NCBI GenBank assembly: GCA_038502055.1
Contig: JAXRKN010000033.1
Coordinates: 744,001 to 808,000 of the forward strand
Length of the DNA: 64,000 bases
Reading direction: 5' to 3'
Source of the DNA: Tanytarsus gracilentus
Lineage: Eukaryota > Arthropoda > Insecta > Diptera > Chironomidae
Shown: in pieces, positions 1-14,370 of the stretch
Layout of the letters: each line of letters starts with the position of its first letter
How positions within the stretch are numbered: position 1 is the first letter of the stretch
Notes under the pieces: model-generated
The model's database searches: none
Seen by the model: only the letters and a program-made list of their open reading frames with translations
Told to the model about the DNA's origin: nothing
Program-made: the position numbers and the translations under genes

Positions 1-3000
1 ATTACAATCCTCGCCCTTAATCCCTCTTTTTAACAGTTTCACTTTCCATTTTATAACCTCAATTCCCTCGTCATTTTATCCCCCCAGTTTTATAGTCACA
101 CATCAACATGCATACAAAGGCATCAATCAAAGAGCGATACACAGCAACCAGTTGGTGTTAAGCCATGCAATAATAAAAATATCATCAACACGTTCCAGCA
201 ACTGTCGGCAAATTATTAAGCGTGCAAAAGTATAAAAATGTTAAAAAAGGGGGTTCATAGCGGTGCAGAAAGGCGAGCGCGTCATCAGGAAAATGTTGCA
301 GAATGACATAAATCCAGTGAGAAACAATAACATGTGCACAATACACAATTTTATTGTTGATATTACCATAAAATTTCGCTGTCTACAGAATTACACATCG
401 TGAGTATTTTTTATCATATATTAAAATGCGTTGAAGTTTAACAACAATCGACACGTTGAGGGTAGAAAAAGCTCACAGTACTTTTATTTGCGTGTGTGAG
501 AAAAACCACTTTAAATTATAATAAATTAACATAAAACCTTCAGTTTATGAATTTTACAAGCACTTGATGAATTATTTCTAGATTCAACTGGATGTTGGAA
601 AAATAAAATTCGCTAAATGTTTTAATAGCATTGAATATTGTCAAACAAAGTGAAGAATCTAAAAAAGGTAAAAAGACAAAAGTTTATTAAAATTCAAGCT
701 TTAAATTAAATTTAATTTCATCTTTAAAAAATTGATTGACACTCTTAAAGTCATTAATCTTCATTTGCCAGCTTTTCTTTAAAATTAAACGATAAAAACT
801 TAGCTTGAAAAGTTTTTCTCTCATTATTGGTCAAATAACTCAAGAAGAGCAATTCTGTCCCCGCTGTTGCCATAAAATCAATTTCAACTTTCAACTTTTC
901 CACTTCGCACTCGTTGTGCGACAAATTTGCTACCGTTCCGATAAAAGCATCAAATATTCAATTAACCTTAAGAAAATGTTGTGCGAAAAAGTAAGTAAAT
1001 GAGTGAAGAGGGTTTAAATATGTCTCGGGGTGCTTAAGCAGAAGACACATGACACAAAATTGAAGGGAAAGCGCGAAATAACAGTAAGAAAAAACTTTTC
1101 AACATAGACCCAGAATTATAATTAAGAAATGTGAAGCCTTGTAATGTGAAGCGGGATGTGAAAACGGTTAGAAAAAGGTACATGCGAGTGTGTAGACATA
1201 ATTGACATTTTCCCTCTCTATGAACATTTTCGTCTTTGTGAAACTGCGCGTAATGCCTCATTTACATTTCATACATAAACCGTAAGGCATTAACAGCGAC
1301 GATGTGGAAAATTGTGTGCTGTTTGCTTCTACTTGATGTTGCAAACTTTTAAAAGTCCCTCAATTTTTTTTCGGAAGTTATTTAGATGAGAAAAATTTTG
1401 ACAAATTAAATTTCAGCGAGGATAATTTATCAACATCTAATTTGGAATTTTTGAAGATAGAGGAAAATGTGGAGTAGAATTAAATATTCAAGGAAAATAT
1501 TCAAAAAATATTTTTCCGTAAATACCGTCACAAATTTTTCAAAACTTCTTCAGCTGAATTCAATTAGAATTTAAAATTTAAACTTTAAAAAAAATGAAAA
1601 AAGTGTCACAAAATTGTAAATCCACTAAAACGTGACGTAATTAACAGATGACCCTTAAAAAGCTTTTAGAATTCACAATTTTAGCTTCACTTCAAATCAA
1701 TTTCATTATCGACTTCTATTTCAGCCACAAAGCACATCATAAGCGCGAGCCAGTGAATGAGAAATTAATGAATGCACGCATGCAGAATGTCACACAAAAA
1801 CACATGTCCGGTCGTTTTGATTGCTCTCTCACACACTGCGAGAGAAAGAACACAAAATGTTATCTTTATGTCTGATGAGTGTGTCCCTATAATGACATTG
1901 CGATGATACACTTGTGAGTTGTGACCCCGGGACGGTCGAGAAATGTTTTATTGATTTCATCCGTACCTCAGCATGGCTCGCATAAAATGGAACTAATCCC
2001 GTATACGATGTGCTCGTATGATGAATTCAGACACGCATTATAAATTGCATATTCATAATTCATTATGAAATTCACTCTCTCGTATTTTTAAGGGAAGTGA
2101 AAATTGCGAAAATGCACTCGAACGGAATGAAATTGATTGATTTAATGGCATCAAAAGCGAATGGCAAAAATTTTACTCATTTGTTCATAAATTTTCAGTT
2201 TCCGAAAAATAGAAATTTCATCGACCATGGATGAGTAGATTGTGGACATTGAGTGCAGTTGCTGTTGGATATTTGTCTGCATGCAATTGAAAGCTCGCAA
2301 ATGTTTACATAAAAAAATTAAACGTCAATGTTGATGGTCGCTTTAGGTGAATTTACAATGTAATAATCACGAATTTTAAATTGGATGAATTTGATGTGAG
2401 ATTTTAAAATTTTCGGTTGTCTGAAAGTTTTCAACTGAAGTTATATTCATAAATTACGTCAATTTTTAATTTTAATTTTTTTATATCCAGATGGGTTTAA
2501 AATAATTTAGAATTAATCAATTTTTCCCTAGTCGTAATTTTTTGAGATTTAATTTTCAAGTAAACCCTTAAATTTTATATATATTTGCAACTGACTGGTT
2601 ATATTAATTATTTTTACCTTCAATATTTGAATTTTTACTGTTGCCATCAATGCAATTAATTTTTTTCCTGTTTGCAGTTCATCCATTTGTTTTTAGCTTG
2701 CAAAACTTTCGTTGCATTTTAAATTGGCTCAAAAACAATGGAAGGAAAAATAAATTGAGAGTGATGAAGCGCGTTGCGAAAAAAGAAATTTTATGCTAAT
2801 TGCTTCACGTGACTTGAAAGTGGAAAATTTTGTCGTTCAGATGGAAAATTATTTTTTATTTTCGCTAGTTTTTCCGAGTATCTCTCTCGAATGCTAAAGA
2901 GTTCTTTTCATGAAAATTTTCCTGCGAGCCGCAAAAATTACTAATGATAAGGACGAAGCGGCATAATTATGCAAAATTATGTTAAAGAGCAATTCTCGCT

Positions 3001-4445
3001 TAATTTATGGCACTCTGACAAAATTTATCGTTGTAAATAATTTTTTGGGTGAACGAGTGACACACATTTAATTATTATTCACAACTTTTACAGCTATACG
3101 ACACAAATTGTGTGGTTGTCATTAGTTGTAATCTCTCTCGGTGATGGCAACAGCAAGGCATGGTGTAATTAAATGTGATCTCTTATAGTGTTTTCAAAGC
3201 TAATTAGTGCATAACAATTGCAATGAGATTATTACTCGGTAGGTGAGTTGTAATTTTGTTATACAGAAAAACATGATTAAAGAGTCATTAATGAATATTT
3301 CCTCTAAAAGACATTTCGATTCAGTTCACTCCACAAATCCATAAAAGAAACTTCTTAATTCCTCATGACTAAATCGATTTCCATAGTGCTGCCCTTAATC
3401 CAATTTATCTCGCTCCCCTTTTTTTTTAACCTTTTTAATCACTCCTTAATTAAATGAAAGACTACCATACGACGCAAGCTAATGAAACTTTTTCTGTTAT
3501 GGAAATTCAATGGATGAACAATAATCAACTTTTACCTTACCCTCTTAACTACATTTTCAACTTCTCTCTCTTTCTCTCCACGCTGTGTAAGAAACAAATT
3601 CAAATTGGCAAATGAAATACTTTGCAATTAGCTTCTGACTAATTTAAAAAGTTAAATCAGTTTTAAGAAGTTAATTTTTATTGAATTCAAGGCATTCGGT
3701 AGGAACAGAATGTGAAATTTTATTGTGCAGCCGCGTTGGTAGCGGAAAGAAATTTTAATTAGCTAAGAAATGCAGAAGAGTTTTGTTAAATTTTATTTGA
3801 AGCAAACGAAAGTTTTAATGAGGGTGCAGAACACTTTTTAAGTTTCAAGGAATTTAGTTTAAAAATAAAAATTTTATTATAAAAGCTTTCAAAAAATCAA
3901 TGAAAAATTTAAGTGTTCCGACCCTTCAGCAACGATACCCGGGGATAGATGAAGAAAAAGTTTATTGTGCTCGGCGCTAACAAAATTTACTCTCTCTAAC
4001 TTGTCCTACCTTAACACGGCAGCTATGGCACGTTAGTAGGAAAAATAGCCTGCAGGGAAAACTTCTTCCATAATGCGAGCGAAAGAGAAAAAATGCTAGC
4101 GAAGTAAGAACTTTGAACTGGGAGCAATAAATAACTTTGCGGAGTGAGTGACAGGTGAATGGAAGAGACTCCACTTCCCTTGGTTACCATCCTTCAACTC
4201 CTTTCATCTCTTTTTTATTTTTATTCACTCACTTTGTTTCCAAATAAATATTTCATGTTCAACTCAAACAGTCAAGCACAGTTCACTTTGATGAAAAACT
4301 AATTTTTACAAGTTTTAAAAAATGAATTTAAATTTTGAACGATTTAAATTATTTGTGCATTAAATCTAGTAAACTATTTACTTTAAATTTGTTTATTTCA
4401 AAAGAATTCTTCAAAATTTAAAGTTCATTTAAAAGCGCCTTCAGC
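1..4445. other. Non-coding stretch, no gene recognised
   Basis: AT-rich sequence with only short open frames of up to about 75 codons, which show no family motifs and no supporting splice structure. I see no tRNA-like B box, transposon terminus or long tandem repeat. It could be intergenic DNA or an intron of a gene whose exons lie outside the window. Confidence 0.5.
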
Positions 4446-4874
4446 ATGAATCATCAAAGCACTTTCAATCAAACAAAATTCGAAGAAATGGAAAATGTTT
4501 TTCAAACAATGAATTTGATTGGAACTTGCAGCGTCTGCCTTAAGGAACTTAACGGTGTTGTGAGAGTTCTCCCGTGCTGGCATAAATTCCATGAAAAATG
4601 TATTTTCCGATGGCTTCGAATCAATTCAAGTTGCCCGAATTGTCGATTTTCATTCAAGCATAGACAACCGAGATTAAGTACGATAATTAAGTTCAATAAT
4701 TAATTTGACAACTGATTTTAATTATCATTAATTTTAGACGCAAATTTGACACAAGGAAATGAGATGATGCCAAGTTCAAATTTCATGCCACATAATGAGA
4801 TAAACACATCAAATTTGGTGTTTGATAATGAAAATTATTTTGATTTTGAGAGTGCGCCATCGTACATTGCTTGA
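4446..4874 (+). CDS. Small RING-H2 finger protein (probable E3 ubiquitin ligase), two exons
   Basis: Exon 1 is 4446-4677 and exon 2 is 4738-4874, separated by a 60-bp GT-AG intron (donor GTACGA, acceptor TTTTAG); the product is 122 aa. Residues 28-66 form a complete C3H2C3 RING-H2: C28, C31, C44, H46, H49, C52, C63, C66, with the usual hydrophobic residue and Trp-Leu after the sixth ligand (FRWL). RING-H2 proteins bind two zinc ions and recruit an E2 to ubiquitinate substrates. The N-terminal 27 residues and the Asn-rich tail (about residues 78-122) have no motif I recognise, and there is no transmembrane segment. Without splicing, frame 1 stops soon after the RING. The splice adds an in-frame tail ending in TGA, and this supports the model. 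No neighbour hints at the substrate. Confidence 0.8.
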
Positions 4875-7800
4875 TATAAGAAATGTGAGTTAATTAAAAT
4901 TTATTTTTTGCTGAATTGTGGTGAGGACTTTCAATTTTTTCAACGTTCTAAATCATCGATCAATATTTTCACCTCATGCATATTTAAACCCTCCTAAAAT
5001 CATTCTAAAATTGACTTGAATGCGAGCAACCAAAATTCCCTCCCCTCACTTTCTAACCTCATGAAAGGTATCAAAATTACACACCCGAAATTATCCATCA
5101 AATTCCACCATAATCAGCTTAAATTGAAAGGTTTTTTCATGCCTATTTATATCAGGATAATAATACGTCAAAATTTATATAAAAATTGATATTTTTTTCG
5201 CCAAGTCACCCACACACATATGTGTGATTATATGCGCGGCATTTCCATTCAATTTTTTTACAGGAATTTTCCATTTCGCTGGAGAAAAATGATTGAGCGT
5301 TTTATTTTTTATGCTTCAATTTTGTCGTATTTAAATTTTTTAAAAATGACACAACCAGATGATGCCTTGCACCTTCACGACTGTCGGCGATCGATTTTTA
5401 TTAAAAAAGTCTCATCACAATTCTAATCTAACCTCATCGTCTTCTTTTCTCCTCATAATAATGTCACGATAAAACTTTTCACTTTTCTTCATTTTTTTTC
5501 TTGCGAATCAACGAGTGAGAAAAAAGTTTTCAATAATATGAAAATTGATGATTGCGAGGTTGAAAAGTTTTGTCATAACTTATCGCTTTTCGCAACAACT
5601 GAGCCCATTCATAAATTCTCAAGTGAACGAGAAAAATTGATTGTGTGTGAGTGAGGAAGAAAGTTTTACTGAAAAATATTGCAGACACTGCTGCTGTAAT
5701 TAGGATGATTTTGGTGGAAAATTATTGCTTTCTTGAAGATTTTTTGTGTGGTGAATATTTTTCATCAGCTGCGACTGAATTTATTCGAAAATTTTTCATT
5801 TATTTTAAAATTTTAATTCTGCATCTTGGCAGTAATTAGAGACACTCACCACCTTGATGAACACAACTGCATGCAATAATTTACTGTCTAATGATTATAA
5901 ATGCATAACTTGTGTGCCACACATGTAAGATGATCGCCATCATTGTTACCAAGAGACCATCATACGGAAGCTCATATAAAGGTAATAAATTCATCACATC
6001 CATAATCATCTGCATTGAGTAATGCGAGATGATGAGCTTGATGCATGAGAAAAGCAGAAGGTGTTTTACGAAAATAAATATTTATGGCATCATTACAACG
6101 AGAGAACACGTGTGTGTGTGTGGTGTGCATGGATTAAAGAAAATGGATTTTCATCCTTTTCCCTCCACTTTATATCAATTAATGATGAAATTAATCATAA
6201 TAGTTTATTCATATTTTGCATCGTTTCTCTCTTTCTGTCTTTGTCATAAGCTTGAATGATGAAAAATTACTCAAATGTGTCGTCATGTGCATATGACTAT
6301 GTTTTCCATGAGGAAAAGGTTTCTTAAGGATAAAATATTATTAGGAGGATGGAAAAGTGGCTGACTGAGGTTTTAGGATATATTTAGGTTTTGTTACAAA
6401 ATACAACGAAAGTCGCATTTTATTTATTAAGTGAGCTTTCTCATAAAAATTTCTTTAAAAATTTTTCATAAAAAATTTTAAATATTCCGACTGAGTTCAC
6501 AAATATTATTAAAAATTTCACTCATTCAAATTAAAGTTGAATTAAATTTGTTTTCAAAAAAGAGAAATTTCACATTGTTACAAAATTTTTCAATCATTCC
6601 GAGTTCCCTCTTGAATAACGTTGAAAATCAGATAAATAATAAATCGAATACGCTTGGGAGGAATTGAATGAAAAAATGTTCATTGTGAAAAATATTGCGT
6701 TTCTATGGTAGGAGAGATTAAATGATTTTTAAAGAGAAAAACAGAGTTTCTAGTTGACTTTTTTTGATTGTTTAATATTTTTTACGAAATCTCTCAAACT
6801 AAACCTTCTTTATTAAATAAATTATTGCTGAAAATTTTCCTCGTCTCGCATATCAAAGATCAAGTTATTCCAACCATGAGACTAAATCCATCATAAAACT
6901 TTATTAAAATCCATCATGTCAAAATGTGTCCGAAGCTCGTAAATTTTTAAACTAAAGAAAATAATAAAACTACCAGAGCGAGATGAAGGTAAGTGAAAAG
7001 GACAATTTTTGCTTCTTATTATTCATTCAACTTTCCATCTTTCTCTTTTCATCTCGTTCTTAAATGAAATGACTACAATATCAAAACTTGTGTGAGCGAA
7101 TGTCAGACTTGTTTCGTTAGATTATCTAGATCTGAAATTGCTTTAGTGCTACAGTGTAGACAAAATGAAAGGAAAACTCTGAAAAACTCAATAGATTTTA
7201 TAATTTTTTTTGGAGCTTTTTAAAGTTTAGAAAAAGCTCATAAAAAATATTTTTTAAAATTTTTAAAGAGCTTTTAGGTTTCACTTCACTTCATTTGTTT
7301 TCTTATTCAACATGACGCTGTAAAATGAGAAAAAGAGAGCAAACGACGATACACTCAAATTTGCGGTATATGATAACGAGAAAAGTTATGACTTTTGTCA
7401 TGTGCATTGCTTTTACGATGCTTTGGTGGTGAGCGAAGAATTTTTTCTCTAAAAAACACTTTTTCTCTCATACATATATGAATGTGAAGTGAGATATGAA
7501 GGAATTTAGAAATGGCAAATGTTATCTGACTTACTACCCAACATGTGCTGCATGCAGTGCAATTGCTTGCTGTGTAAAAATAGCTTTAGCATAAATTTTG
7601 ACAAGAGAAGAGGGGTTTTGCGGTATAAAGCATGAATGAGATTTATTTGAAATTTTTTATACAAGCACTGTGCAGGCTTACGAACATAAAGATACTCAGT
7701 GTGATGCACAAGTCAAATTTACTTTCGTTAAGCGCCAAATTCATCATAAGACTGTAAATATTTACCATCAGAAAATGACAAATTGATATTGCATACTTCA

Positions 7801-8199
7801 GAGAGACATTTCGTATACATTTCATTATACTTACGACTCATCCTCCTTCTCCTCTTCGAGCTCATCTGCGGCTCTAACCGATGCGATGAGTTAGAATGTG
7901 CTCGAGATGAGTGTAATTTTCTGCTCGTGTCATTTCAACACCATTGACAATGAACAAACAATGACAGAATGTATTGACTTTTTAAACACACACACATAGG
8001 AAGTGAGAAAGCTTTTTAAAGTTGACTTTAGGTGTACAGAAAAGTTTAAAATTTCTTCAATCTTTCTCAATAAATATTTTCTGCTTCCATCACTTAATAA
8101 CTCATTTCACATAATAAAATTTTCTTTACGAAAGTTATTAAAAAGCTCTCACGAGATTTGAATTATGAGTTTCGAATGGAGTTGAAATTTACGGGTGTT
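4875..8199. other. Non-coding stretch, no gene recognised
   Basis: AT-rich DNA between the RING gene and the foldback element. Only short frames without recognisable motifs are present, along with a short GT run near 6113. No gene or repeat boundary was recognised. Confidence 0.5.
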
Positions 8200-9252
8200 G
8201 GTCACGCAAAGTGTGGATTATTTCACGGAAAAATCCGCGAAATAATCCACACTTTTCCAAGGAATTCTATGGATAAATCCGCAAAATTTTAAATTGCACG
8301 GAAAAATCCACAGATAAAAATCCAAGGATTTGCATGGAATTTAAAATCCAAGGAGTTTTCCATAGAACAAAAATCCTTGGAATTTCGCGGAATTTTAAAG
8401 TGCACGGAAAAATCCACAGACAATAATCCACGGATTTGCATGGAATTTAAAATCTGAGGAATTTTTTATAGAGTTTTTAATTTAAAAATGGTTTCACTTG
8501 TTCATATAGTAAATATTTGCGATATTTCAATTTTTAGGAAAAATTAAAATTAATCCGAAATAAAACTTTTTGTAAAAGTTAAAATCAATTAAATTTTATC
8601 ATCACTCTTTCTTTCCGCACTTTATAGCTTAATAACCATCCGACTGAGCTATCCTAACGATACGCGAAGCGCGCTCGTTAGGTTAGCGAGGGAGTGAACT
8701 GTCTGAGCGTTCCGGGGGCCCTTGGGGGCGGACGCGATTAACACAGGAGGGGTTTGGGGGCGCCTGGACGCCCCTCAAAATGATCATATTATTCAATAAA
8801 TCAAAGTCTTAGTCAATCAAATCACTTGCCTATACTCCTCAAACTAATTTCCCAAACGATTTCCTTTTAAAAAAGTTTTATTTAGGATTAATTTTAATTT
8901 TTCCTAACAATTGAAATGTCGCAAATCATTTATTATTAACTAGTGTTATTCCTGATTTTTGAATACAAAAACTCTATAAAAAATTCCTCAGATTTTATTC
9001 CATGCAATCCTTAGATTTTTGTCCGTGGTTTTCCCGTGCATTTGAAATTCCGCGAAATTCCAAGGATTTTTGTTCTATGGAAAATTCCTCAGATTTTAAA
9101 TTCCATGCAAATCCTTGGATTTTTGTCTGTGGATTGTTCCGTGTACTTTGAAATTTCGCGGATTTTTCCAAGGAAATCCAAGGATTTATCTATGAATTTC
9201 TCCATGAAAAATTCCATAGAATTCTATGAAAAAATCCACACTTTGCGTGACC
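8200..9252. mobile_element. Foldback-type non-autonomous DNA transposon (long inverted arms)
   Basis: The ends are a perfect 20-bp inverted repeat, GGTCACGCAAAGTGTGGATT at 8200-8219 and its complement at 9233-9252. Inside, arms of roughly 350-400 bp are inverted copies of each other. They are built from repeated blocks around ATCCAAGGATTT, TCCACGGA and GGAATTTAAAATC. The middle (about 8590-8870) is much richer in G and C than its surroundings and carries a strong hairpin. No transposase frame is present, so the element would depend on a partner elsewhere. I did not find a convincing target-site duplication. Confidence 0.85.
8648..8687. repeat. Hairpin in the GC-rich core of the foldback element
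   Basis: GCTATCCTAACGA (8648-8660) and TCGTTAGGTTAGC (8675-8687) are inverted repeats with one mismatch in 13, closing a 14-base GC-rich loop. It sits at the edge of the GC-rich core, which continues to about 8780 with G-runs. Its role is unknown; it could be a structured RNA, a recombination site or a captured fragment. Confidence 0.7.
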
Positions 9253-12200
9253 TATAATCAAATTTACCCGACAATAATTCATCGACTACAAAGTCATTAG
9301 CAGTATAAAAAGTTGAAAACTAGAAAAGTTTGATGCTGAAATTGTTTTAATGTATTGACATAAATCCTTAAAATGAAAATTTATGTTTATAGTGAGGTGC
9401 GGGGATGTGTAAGAAACAGAGAACTATACAGAAGCGAAAGCAATAATGATGGGAACAGTCAAGGAGTGGAAATTTTTTATTCTTTTGATTTAAAATTGAT
9501 CAGTTTTTGTGAAAGTCTACCCCTCGATATTTTTCACAGTATTAGAGCACAAGTTGAAGCCACCGAACATTCTCAAACAATGAAGAAGAATAAAAATAAA
9601 TAAATTTCACTTCGAGAGAAATTGTTGAAGAAGTTTTCCATGTTTACAGTACAAAAAAAAGAGCTACAAATTGTTTGTCTGGCGAAACCATTAAAATATT
9701 TTATATCATTATGTTGCTCTCACTTTGTGTGCACCATTCACATGGCACACAAGCTTTTTCATTCCACCTCCTCCATTCAACTTCAAAGCCAGAAAGATGC
9801 TCTAAATTATTCTCATAAAATGTGTTGTCATTTCTTGAAAGCGAAAAGGAGGAAAAAGTTTCAATGAGAAGCGCAGTGAATTGTGAATTTTTTGGGTGAA
9901 AGCAGAGTGCACAAGCTTGCAGTAACTACTGACAAAAATGAACCATTAAATGATTTTATGAAAAAAATTCCGCAAGCTGCATTGAGCAAGAAGAATTTAT
10001 GATCGACATCAAAAAAATCTTGACAAGACCAATATGTCGCATCATCTTGAGAGATTTTCAACCTTGAATATGATCGAAAATTTTTAATGATTTGAAACTT
10101 ATTAGAAATATATTTAAGAAACTTTATGATGAACTCAAAAAAATTCAATTTTTCTCACTCGCAAAAGTTTAAATCAACATGAAAAACAAATTTGTATGTG
10201 CGGAAACAACCACGTAATTTTTGTAGCGTATTAACAAGAGCGCTCTTCAATTTCCAACATGCAAAATTATTTTTTCGCTTTCATTGAAAAAAAGTTTTCT
10301 CTCGGCAGTCCATTAAGTGCTTAATTATGCAGTGGTGGTTGAAAATGTTATTTCCATTTCAAAGTTGAGAGGAAAACGATGCAATAGAAAATGATGAACT
10401 GCTTTTTATTTGCGTTTCGTTGCAAGTTTGTTTCTGTAAAGCTTTTTGTGAATTAAAAAATAATAATTTAAAAAAATAGAGATTTTTATGGGATTTATTT
10501 TAAAAAAATTCAAGCCATTTTTCACCTTTTCTAACCGATTTAAATATCTTTAAATTTCGCTCTTGACTCAAACTCAAACATCAATTTTTGAAGGGTTAAT
10601 TACTGAAACTTACATAAGAAGGAGAAAATTACTTCTCAACTGATTTCAAACGTAAAAAGATGATGAAGAAAACTGGAAAAGTTTGATTTTAATCTTTTCT
10701 AGTTTATTATCAAACACCCACGTCAATCATTGCAACGAGCGTTAGGCAAAAAGGTTCATGTTGAACATTCAGCGTTGGTCGAAGTTCTGAAAAAGACTGA
10801 AAATACTTCATGGTCAACCCACAGAATTATTAAATTTTTGTTATTAAAAAAATCTCATTATTTTTCAACTTTTCATCTGGTTCCAAAAAGATCATTAAAA
10901 ATATTTTTAATACCACCAAAAGTGACCATTAGCGATCATAAAATCATCTTAATTCTGAAAAAGGAAACATAAAAGTTGAAATAATAAGAAAATCGTCCAA
11001 AAATGTCTGGTTTATTCTGAGATCAGTTTTTCTTTATTTATTTTTTGCTTATGTAATTTTTTATTACTGTCAATTATGGTGCGACATTAAAGAAGTTTAA
11101 GCTATACAATATTTTTTTATCTCATCTTAAATGTGTATGCATACAATTTTTTTGTGTAGTAAATGTGGATTGTATATATATGAAGGAAGCTGGCATGCTG
11201 TTGACATTATGTTGCCATATAAATGTTTACAAATTAGCGTAAAGCAGAAAAGCGAGGAGGAAATTTTTATTTTTATTGTTGACAATAAACTTTTTTACAT
11301 TTTTCTCTCCTTCGCGCTGCCATCATTTGGTTAAAAGTTATGGCCGTAAAATTAGTGCCGCTGTACTTTGTCAGTCTCACGAGATTTATTGAGAGAGCTG
11401 AATTTATATCGGGCATTAATTTTTACATAATGTCAAACATGAATGGCGATAAAAGAAGATAAGAAGAAAAATTTTCACGACTCTTAAAAGCACGCAAAAA
11501 ATATTCTTTTTATCTCATCCTGTCTTGAGGTATTTTTGTATTTTCTTTGTGTGTCTCGTGCAGTTCTTTTTTAAGCTGTTTGAATAAAGAGAAATTCTTT
11601 GTGGATTATTTAAATGAAAAAGGAGCTTTAAGGTGTTGTAAAGAGAATTATTCAGTGATGTTGAATGAAGCTCACTCGAGCGTTGAATTTACATAAATAT
11701 TTTAAGGATTTATTTGTCGGAATGAAATTTGATTTTTAAATTTTTATTCAATTTTTAAAAGAAAATTTTTTATTGAGTTTTCCACATGAAAATTTTCTTT
11801 TCTCACTTTTCACGAGACACAAATAGAAAATCAGTCAATTGAGTAAAATTCAACCACGTTTAAAACAAAAGTGCTTGAGTTGCATAATTTTTATTGCAAC
11901 AAGTTTCGTTGAATTTCATCTCGATTAAGTGATTTTCAAAATAAAAGGTGCTGATGTTACCAAAACACGATTTTCAATTGGAAAATTTTTATTAGTTGAG
12001 AATTGGCAGCACAACAACACCTTTGGCAATTTGAGATGACGTTAAGTTTAAAGTGCAGTTCTAAGCAAAGAAAAAGTCATGTTTGAGAAAATTAAAAAGA
12101 AATGGAATTTAATTTCAAATTTTTTGAAAAAGTATCAAAAGAATTTCTTCCAATTATCTTTCTAAGATATCTCAAACGCAAGTTTTTATTGCTTTCTTTC

Positions 12201-14370
12201 ACAATAATTTCTAAAATCATATAAAATTCTCTATAAACTTTTCCTCCATCATCAATTTCGTTATGAAGCTTCATCTCAAAATTGAAATTCGATCAACATC
12301 GATCGTTTGCGAAAAAAGGGCTTCAGCCATAAATAAAATCGATGATTCGAGGAAAATATCACGGAAAAATAAAATTTTTTCATCACATTGAACGGAAAAA
12401 TAAAAATTTTCCTCTTGCAGATTTTAAATTGAATTTCGAGAGTGCATGCGGACGACGACAAATAGCATAGAGAGAAAATATAAACATTCACTTCTATCCA
12501 TGGATTATTGAGCATATGAGCAACATACAGGATTAGCAATTCTACAAAAATAATCTCGTTTGATGTTGGCATTGGAAAGCTCTCGCAAAAAATAAAAATC
12601 ATGTTGCGCTTTTCGGAAAATTTTCTCGAAAAGCTTTTTGCTTAGAGCATTAAATCGAGCGTGAGCTTAGTTTGTTATTGTAAAGAGCTATTGATGAAAA
12701 TGCATATTGCGGAGGATGTTTTTGTGAGTGTTTATTTTTCGTTTGTGCTCACGAGTTTTTTGCGTTGGGTGTGAAAATTGTTTGAAAAAGCTTTTTTGAA
12801 AATTGAGTAGTTAGTTGCATAATTTTAAGGAGATAAAATTGTTGCATAGATTCAAGGGGTTTAAAAGAACATTTTTTACCGCTCGAAATGACATCTACCG
12901 AGCTACGTGAATATTACGTAAAACGCAAAGCTTAAGTATGACGTATGACGCAGGATGAACGCTTATGCAGGAAATTTATTATTAAATCTTCTTATTGCAC
13001 AATTCCCCGAAAATTTAAATCTCTACTGGAAATTATGCATCTTCCCATTAATAATTTAAAAAAAATTAATTGAAAATTTACACAAAATCTCGATTAAAAT
13101 TTGATTCTAGGAAAGTTAAAATATTTTTGATGTATTTAAAGTTTTAAAAATTATTTTCAATCTAAAGATGAAAAATCCTATTAAACTTTAAACTAAACCA
13201 AATGACTATAAAATTCACTCGATCACTATCAAAAGCTTGAATAAAAAAATTTAATTTAATTTATAAAAATTCTTCCCAAACAGATGAAAAATTTAATTTA
13301 TAAAATTATTTCAATTTAACCTCAAAAAAATTTAATATTCGCATATCATAACGTTCAACCTCACCTCAAAATCATAATTTGAAGCCACTTAAAATTGATA
13401 ATCATTAGATTGAATGATTTTTGAATTCTAGTTTCATTATTCGCATCACTGCAGTCGATAATGATGACGCTAAAAACCCACAGAAAAAAATTTAATTTAA
13501 TAAATTTCGAAATAATTTGCACTCATAAATTCAATCGAGTGCAAAATGAAATCAAAAATTATGCGCGAGATTTTTTTCTATCGATTGAATTTTATTGTTA
13601 CCGAAGTGGATATTGTGTGTGACATTAATTATGCATAGGAGAGGAAAAAATACTTTTAATTATGCTGAAATATTCAATTTCCTCTCGCTGCAACAATAAT
13701 AATTTTGTGATGACGGGAGAAAAAAATTATTGCATGAGTCAATAAATCATACATGAAGTGAAAATTTTTTGAACTCATGAAAATTCAAATTTTGCACGAC
13801 GCGCGAGAGTTATCGAAATTTTAATAATTTATCCAATCAATTTTCACCCGACTGCATCATCCACCGCATACACACGCTGCATTCAATTTTAAATCGCTTT
13901 TTTATCGACTTAAATTTAATAATTTTTTTAAATGCTAATTTAATTTTCTTTTTCTCACTTAAAATTATCACGAAATGGTTTTTTAAAGGCTTCATTATTG
14001 CGCAATTATTAAAAATGGTAAAAATTATAATTACTAATTATTGCGTAATGAGGAACTCCTTTGAGGCATTTTTTTCTCACTTAATTAAATGTTTCGAAAT
14101 ATCCGCAAGATTTCCTCGTTCATCGGCTGACATGCATTCGGAATAATGAAGTCATAAAAAATTAATGCGGATATATCGAGTTATAATTCTAAAAGAAGTC
14201 TTTTCTCACGACTATTACTAGCATTATTATTACTACTATTATTATTATTACTTCACATATATATAGAATTTGTAACCCTAATTCTAATCGACTTAGAATA
14301 TTTGCTTTTTCATTGTCTTTTGTGTATCTGTGTTGTATTCACCTCGTCGCTCTATTGTGTATCACTCTCC
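9253..14370. other. Intergenic DNA downstream of dacapo, no gene recognised
   Basis: AT-rich DNA with scattered short frames and no recognised domain. The right end (about 14200-14370) is the presumed dacapo 3' UTR. It contains a run of TAA/TAG-type trinucleotides near 14218-14250. No canonical AATAAA signal was found close to the stop codon on the minus strand. Confidence 0.45.

Noticed and set aside
8640..8651. Perfect tRNA A-box sequence on minus in the foldback core
   Set aside because: No B box follows at a usable distance and the D stem does not pair, so it is not a tRNA gene.
9373..9603. 76-codon frame right of the foldback element
   Set aside because: No family motif, no conserved splice context and AT-biased composition like the surroundings.
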